Assembly (NCBI GenBank): GCA_031292465.1
Contig: JARLHB010000310.1
Span: 1 to 9,974, forward strand
DNA: 9,974 bases
DNA from: Ignavibacteriaceae bacterium
GTDB lineage: Bacteria > Bacteroidota > Ignavibacteria > Ignavibacteriales > Ignavibacteriaceae
Reading direction: 5' to 3'
A model generated the notes under the pieces. It did not search any database. It was not told the origin of the DNA and saw only the letters and a list, made by a program, of their open reading frames with translations. Numbering within the stretch: the stretch's first letter is position 1; each line of letters starts with the position of its first letter. This document shows, in pieces, positions 5,896 to 9,974 of this stretch. The translations under genes were made by a program, and so were the position numbers.

Positions 5896-8601
5896 ATGCT
5901 AAATAGACTAACTTATATTTTGTTATCGATTATTATTGCAGTAATGTCCTTTTCAATAAACATTCTTGCACAGAATGATACCACCAAAATAATAATTGAC
6001 GGTGCCGGACAGGGCCGGAGATTCGATGGTATTGGTGCAGTTAGCGGGGGCGGCGGTACATCCCGCTTGTTGTTCGACTACCCTGATAAACAACGGAATG
6101 AAATTTTAGATTATTTATTTAAGCCGAACTATGGCGCCAGCCTTCAGATATTTAAAGTGGAGATTGGAGGGGACGAAAACAGCACTAACGGAGCAGAGGC
6201 AAGCCACATGCGCTCCGCTGTTGATCAAAACTATAATCGCGGCTATGAATGGTGGCTAATGGAACAAGCCAAACTGCGCGATTCAAACATTGTTTTATCT
6301 GCCTTAGAATGGGGCGCTCCCGGTTGGTTTAAAGGAGGTTTCTGGTCCCAGGATAATATAAATTATATTCTTAACTGGATAAAGCATGCCCAATCAGATC
6401 ATAATTTACATATAGACTGCATAGGCGGGTGGAACGAATCTCCACCGTATGATCGATCATGGTTAATCAATCTTAAAAAGGCATTGCTTAATGACAGTTT
6501 AACAACTCAATTAATAGCTGAAGATAGTTATGGAAGCGATTGGGGGGTAGTTTCAGACATACAAAGCGATACGGCATTTAAATCGGCTGTTAATATCATT
6601 GGCGTTCATTATCCTTGCGGCGGCGATGGCTCTGCTGCCATATCCTGCGATAAAGACTCCACTGCGCAAGCGCTTAATTTGCCTATATGGGCAAGCGAGC
6701 ACGGATCGCAAAATTTTGACGGAGGCGCTCTTGCGCTTGCAAGAGCAATTAACCGGGATTATATAGATTCCAAAATTACTGCAATGATTAATTGGAGCCT
6801 TGTTTGTTCCTGGTATAATACTTTGCCCGATTGGGGAATGGGCTTGCTGCAAGCAGATCAGCCGTGGTCGGGCTATTATCATCTAGGTAGAAGTATTTGG
6901 GCAGTTGCTCATACAACACAATTCACTAAGCCTGGCTGGCAGTATATTGATAGCGCCTGCGGTTATCTTGGTAATAGCCGGACTAATGGAAGTTATGTAA
7001 CATTGAAGTCAAATAATGCCAGTGACTTTAGTGTTATTGTTGAAACAATTGATGCGTTAAATTCTCAGGCGGCTGTTTTTAAAATTGCCGGCGGTTTATC
7101 TGCAAATAGTGTGCACGTATGGGCAACTAATATTCAGTCATTAAATTCTTCGGACTACTTTATACACCTGGAAGACATTACTCCGCTGAATGGAATTTTT
7201 AGCGTTACTCTTCTACCAGGTTATATTTATACTTTAACAACAACTACCGGACAGAACAAAGGTAATACTGCTTCACCTTTATCAACAACCCAGAGTTTAC
7301 CGTTTTCTGATGATTTTGAAAGTTATAATACCGGTTCGCTTGCTAAATTTTTTGCCGCGGTACAAGGAGCTTTTGAAATAGATTCATGTAAAGGCGGCCG
7401 CAGCGGGTTATGCCTTCGCCAGGAAATTAACACCGCGCCAATTCCATGGGGAATTGGATCAAAAACAGCACCTCTTGTTGTGGTTGGAGATCCCAAATGG
7501 ACGAACTACAAGGTAAGTGTAGATGTTTTACTTGAACAGGTTGGGTATGCGGAACTTATCGGGCATTTAAATGGCCAGAGCCAGTGGAACTCCGGCGCAT
7601 CGCAGGGGTATCATCTGCAAATTTCCAGCAGCGGCAGTTACGCCTTTTTCAAAGCAGATATAAATGGGAATGAAACAATATTTGCAAGAGGACAAAAATC
7701 GATAGGGCTGAATAAATGGCATAATCTTTCAATTATTTTCAAAGATGATTCAGTTAAAGCATTTATTGACTCATCTCTGGTTGCTTCTATATCGGATGCT
7801 TCTTATGGATACGGCCACATAGGCCTCTTAGTAAGTAAATGGCAAAATGCTGAATTTGATAATTTTAAGGTAACAAGTACAGGCGAAAATAATATAAGCT
7901 CAGTTGATGATGCTATACAGGGAACAGGATTAAATCAATTTAATTATGTAGGCAACGGATGGACGCATTGCGCTTCCTGCGGATCTGATCTATTTAACGG
8001 ATCAAATTCCTGGGACAATACTGTTAATGATTATATGACGATGTCTTTTGACGGTGTACAAGTTAAATTTTATGGAGTTAAGGACCCCGCCCATGGAATT
8101 GGCGCAGTTTCTTTAGACAATGGAGTGGAAACAAATATAGACTTTTATTCATCTTCAAGAGCCGGTAATCAACTGCTTTGGACAAGCCCAATCCTAAATG
8201 AAGGTGAACATAATTTTAAATTACGCGTTACCGGTACAAGAAATCCGGGCAGCTCAAATACTTATGTTGTGGTGGACCGTGCCGACATTACAGATACATC
8301 AGGCATAACAGGTGTACAGTCTTCAAAGTCTTTATCTAAAAACTACTGTCTCTATCAGAATTATCCCAACCCGTTTAACCCGTCAACTAAGATTGGTTAT
8401 ACAATTCCGGGCGCATGTCATGTAACTATAAAAATTTATGACGTATTGGGAAGGGAAATTTCAACCTTATTAAACAACCAGCAAACTGCCGGTTATCATG
8501 AAATTAAATTTGACGGCTCAAAGTTTAGCAGCGGTATTTATTTCTTCAGGCTTCAGGCTGGAGATTTTGTTTCATCAAAGAAAATGGCTTTGATGAAATA
8601 A
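5896..8601 (+). CDS. Secreted GH59 galactocerebrosidase-like beta-galactosidase with T9SS sorting tail
   Basis: A 901-residue extracellular glycoside hydrolase. Residues 1-25 are a signal peptide (hydrophobic core, cut near ILA-QND). Residues about 32-350 form the GH59 TIM barrel: RRFDGIGAVSGGGGTSRLL, LDYLFKPNYGASLQIFKVEI and HTTQFTKPGWQY closely follow vertebrate GALC. The acid/base is E181 (GGWNE) and the nucleophile E268 (IWASEH). T97, W139, N180 and W300 match other GALC active-site residues. A beta-sandwich (to about 450) and a lectin-like domain (about 467-660, ending AEFDNFKV) also match GALC. Residues 673-800 are an added galactose-binding-like module. Residues 817-901 (YQNYPNPFNPSTKI ... 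MALMK) are a type IX secretion signal. AAGG 6 bases before ATG supports the start. Retaining cleavage of a terminal beta-galactoside is expected from the family; the natural substrate is unknown. A LacI-type operator lies upstream. Confidence 0.93.
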   Translation: MLNRLTYILLSIIIAVMSFSINILAQNDTTKIIIDGAGQGRRFDGIGAVSGGGGTSRLLFDYPDKQRNEILDYLFKPNYGASLQIFKVEIGGDENSTNGAEASHMRSAVDQNYNRGYEWWLMEQAKLRDSNIVLSALEWGAPGWFKGGFWSQDNINYILNWIKHAQSDHNLHIDCIGGWNESPPYDRSWLINLKKALLNDSLTTQLIAEDSYGSDWGVVSDIQSDTAFKSAVNIIGVHYPCGGDGSAAISCDKDSTAQALNLPIWASEHGSQNFDGGALALARAINRDYIDSKITAMINWSLVCSWYNTLPDWGMGLLQADQPWSGYYHLGRSIWAVAHTTQFTKPGWQYIDSACGYLGNSRTNGSYVTLKSNNASDFSVIVETIDALNSQAAVFKIAGGLSANSVHVWATNIQSLNSSDYFIHLEDITPLNGIFSVTLLPGYIYTLTTTTGQNKGNTASPLSTTQSLPFSDDFESYNTGSLAKFFAAVQGAFEIDSCKGGRSGLCLRQEINTAPIPWGIGSKTAPLVVVGDPKWTNYKVSVDVLLEQVGYAELIGHLNGQSQWNSGASQGYHLQISSSGSYAFFKADINGNETIFARGQKSIGLNKWHNLSIIFKDDSVKAFIDSSLVASISDASYGYGHIGLLVSKWQNAEFDNFKVTSTGENNISSVDDAIQGTGLNQFNYVGNGWTHCASCGSDLFNGSNSWDNTVNDYMTMSFDGVQVKFYGVKDPAHGIGAVSLDNGVETNIDFYSSSRAGNQLLWTSPILNEGEHNFKLRVTGTRNPGSSNTYVVVDRADITDTSGITGVQSSKSLSKNYCLYQNYPNPFNPSTKIGYTIPGACHVTIKIYDVLGREISTLLNNQQTAGYHEIKFDGSKFSSGIYFFRLQAGDFVSSKKMALMK

Positions 8602-8633
8602 CATGTAGTATAGTTTTTGATGTGATTAATAAA

Positions 8634-8674
8634 ATCTGCATGGGCTTCAGCTTCTTTGGGAGCCCATGCCAGAT
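8634..8674 (-). terminator. Hairpin between convergent genes, probable terminator
   Basis: ATCTGCATGGGCT (8634-8646) pairs with AGCCCATGCCAGAT (8661-8674), 13 bp with one bulged base. Read on the minus strand, the stem is followed by TTTTATTAA, so it best fits termination of the gene ending at 8784. It may also stop plus-strand transcription from the GH59 gene, which ends at 8601, though there is no T-run on that side. Confidence 0.65.
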
Positions 8675-8783
8675 AATAATTAAATTGAATTTTATCATGG
8701 GGGAAAATTTTCATTGCCGAACTTAAAAAGGTTCTCATATCTGAACCAGACATAGAAATAAAAACCTAACAGCTACATCAAAT

Positions 8784-9851
8784 TTATAGCAATGTTTTAC
8801 CTGTAAACTTTGCGTACGCTTCTGCCGCAGAGTTAATTGAATTTATTTGAGACTTACTAAGCTGTGTAAACAGATCCGCCTGAATAGAAACCTTGTCCTT
8901 TTTTACAATAGGCTTCCAGGCGCCAACCACCTGACCTTCTATAACAACAGTCGGATTAAATATCCCGTTTCTATACACTACTTTTTTTCCGTAATAGGGA
9001 TCAATGCAGGCGCTGCGGTCTCTGTATGCAATTAAATATTCATCAAAGCCCGCCAGTAAATATGCAGTTGGTGATTTACTTTTTACGGCAGGCGTATCTT
9101 CAGGCAGCCAATATATTTTACCGGCAATTTTCTCCATTATAAGATTGTGCTTTGCTGTTTCGAGGCCTGCTCTTGCATCTGTAAGAGACAACCCGGACCA
9201 TGCTGTAAAATCCTGTAATGCAGCAGGCCCGCGGCTCTTAAAATACCTCAGCGTAATTTCTGATAAAGCTTCATCACGGTTAAATGATTTTTTTTGAGGC
9301 ACACATTCATCCAGCAATGCAAATGTAAACTCGCTGCCCTGTTTAGAGCCGAAGCATATAATCTGTTCCAATGATGTCCGGTGGAGAATATGATATAAAC
9401 GTTGGCCGCTTATGTTAATTCCGGCCTTCATTAATGCTATACCTATCTCACTGCGGGTTAACTGTGTTTCTTTTTCCAATACCTTAGTTATTACAGCATT
9501 GGATCGTGAGAATGTTGCTTCGTCCAACTCAAGCTGGCGGTTGCGCAACGCGGTGCCTGCTATAATACGGGGAGCTAACAGTGAAAGCATCCAGCGGATA
9601 TCTTTTGCTGCAACAATATGTAATGTACCCCTCATCAGCCATGTACGGATGATCTTTTTATCTGTTATAGATTGCTCAACATCTTTATCAGTAATGCCCG
9701 GAAGCCGGGAACCAATAGCCCATTTAGCGCTTGAATATGCCTGCGCCTGAATGCCCACAAGCCATTCAACTATTTCAGCAGGCTTTTTATACTTTGTGCC
9801 TGATATTTGCTGATTGATAAGGCGGAGTTTTGCAATGTCTGAGAATTTCAT
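8784..9851 (-). CDS. AlkZ-like winged-helix protein (HTH_42), probable DNA glycosylase
   Basis: A 355-residue cytoplasmic protein of the HTH_42 (formerly DUF1006) superfamily, often labelled only 'winged helix DNA-binding domain-containing protein'. Characterised members are DNA glycosylases: Streptomyces AlkZ, which removes azinomycin interstrand crosslinks, and E. coli YcaQ/AlkX. The catalytic Q-x-Q motif of the AlkZ group is visible as Q35-A-Q37 in LVGIQAQ; YcaQ-type proteins have Asp at the second position. The family hallmark RTWLMRGTLH is at 69-78. Winged-helix segments follow (about 115-230), and the C-terminal part has LLAGFDEYLIAYRDRS (265-280) and TVVIEGQVVGAWKP. Length is normal and nothing is broken. 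The start matches the family N-terminus, although no clear Shine-Dalgarno is present. It has its own promoter and converges on the GH59 gene. Repair of alkylated or crosslinked DNA is inferred. Confidence 0.87.
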   Translation of the reverse strand: MKFSDIAKLRLINQQISGTKYKKPAEIVEWLVGIQAQAYSSAKWAIGSRLPGITDKDVEQSITDKKIIRTWLMRGTLHIVAAKDIRWMLSLLAPRIIAGTALRNRQLELDEATFSRSNAVITKVLEKETQLTRSEIGIALMKAGINISGQRLYHILHRTSLEQIICFGSKQGSEFTFALLDECVPQKKSFNRDEALSEITLRYFKSRGPAALQDFTAWSGLSLTDARAGLETAKHNLIMEKIAGKIYWLPEDTPAVKSKSPTAYLLAGFDEYLIAYRDRSACIDPYYGKKVVYRNGIFNPTVVIEGQVVGAWKPIVKKDKVSIQADLFTQLSKSQINSINSAAEAYAKFTGKTLL

Positions 9852-9878
9852 ATCTGATTAAAAGTTTTATAAAATACT

Positions 9879-9907
9879 AATTTAGATGAGGGAATTTGAT
9901 AAATCAA
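9879..9907 (-). promoter_or_regulatory. Candidate promoter of the AlkZ-like gene
   Basis: On the minus strand TTGATT (9907-9902) is followed after 17 bases by TAAATT (9884-9879), 4 of 6 consensus matches each. Transcription would start near 9872, about 20 bases before the ATG. The match is moderate. Confidence 0.35.
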
Positions 9908-9911
9908 ATTC
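9892..9911. promoter_or_regulatory. 20-base perfect palindrome over the AlkZ-like promoter
   Basis: GAATTTGATAAATCAAATTC consists of two perfect 8-base inverted arms around a 4-base centre. It covers the candidate -35 hexamer of the AlkZ-like gene, the position of a repressor operator. It is not followed by a T-run, which argues against a terminator. Confidence 0.45.
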
Positions 9912-9974
9912 TTACTAAAAGGAACGGACAACTCCGGACATTAAAAGAATATTTACTTATTATTGAGACATTAA
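9912..9974. other. Right-edge intergenic sequence
   Basis: No gene or start signal was recognised in the last 63 bases. The neighbour beyond the edge is unknown. Confidence 0.4.

Noticed and set aside
5896..8601. GH30 (glucocerebrosidase-like) assignment for the large glycosidase
   Set aside because: GH30 shares the fold clan, but the GALC-like signature stretches and the matching lectin domain point to GH59.
8553..8753. 66-codon minus-strand reading frame between the GH59 and AlkZ-like genes
   Set aside because: It overlaps the end of the GH59 gene, runs through the strong hairpin at 8634-8674, lacks a clear ribosome site and resembles no family known to me. A decayed gene fragment cannot be excluded.

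Overview
The window reads as a low-GC, AT-rich genome of the Bacteroidota/Ignavibacteriota/Chlorobi lineage. The strongest taxonomic clue is the C-terminus of the large secreted enzyme (8335-8601). It carries the motif QNYPNPFNPSTKI and ends in a type IX secretion (T9SS) sorting-tail pattern. This spelling is especially common in Ignavibacteria-like bacteria (Ignavibacterium/Melioribacter type); the assignment is inference from memory.

Layout. Positions 1-3221 (minus strand) hold a two-gene signalling operon. A soluble multi-PAS histidine kinase (915-3221) overlaps by 11 bp a tandem-receiver response regulator (2-925) that runs off the left edge. A good sigma70-like promoter lies at 3289-3317. 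After about 600 bp of AT-rich spacer comes a small secreted, Lys/Ala-rich repeat protein (3828-4346). Its leader can form two mutually exclusive pairings, one of which masks the ribosome binding site. A strong terminator follows (4391-4432). Next is a cold-shock protein (4864-5076) with a long leader and two hairpins in series behind it. A 690 bp intergenic region (5207-5895) contains several hairpins and a near-perfect LacI-type operator palindrome (5680-5699). It precedes the main gene of the window (5896-8601), a secreted GH59 galactocerebrosidase-like glycosidase with a T9SS tail. A convergent minus-strand gene (8784-9851) encodes an AlkZ-like HTH_42 winged-helix protein, probably a DNA glycosylase, and has a palindrome over its putative -35 element.

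How the parts fit. These look like four or five independent transcription units rather than one pathway. The kinase and regulator form a phosphorelay with unknown output. The repeat protein and the cold-shock protein each have structured RNA around them and may belong to stress responses. The GH59 enzyme is an extracellular sugar-releasing enzyme whose upstream region suggests control by a LacI-family regulator encoded elsewhere. The AlkZ-like gene stands alone.

The most interesting items are: (a) a bacterial protein that follows vertebrate galactosylceramidase (GALC) through all three of its domains, yet lacks the disulfide and arginine that close the vertebrate active site; (b) the leader switch and the 11-11-14 residue periodicity of the secreted repeat protein; (c) the LacI-type operator. 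No mobile element, CRISPR array, tRNA or rRNA was seen.
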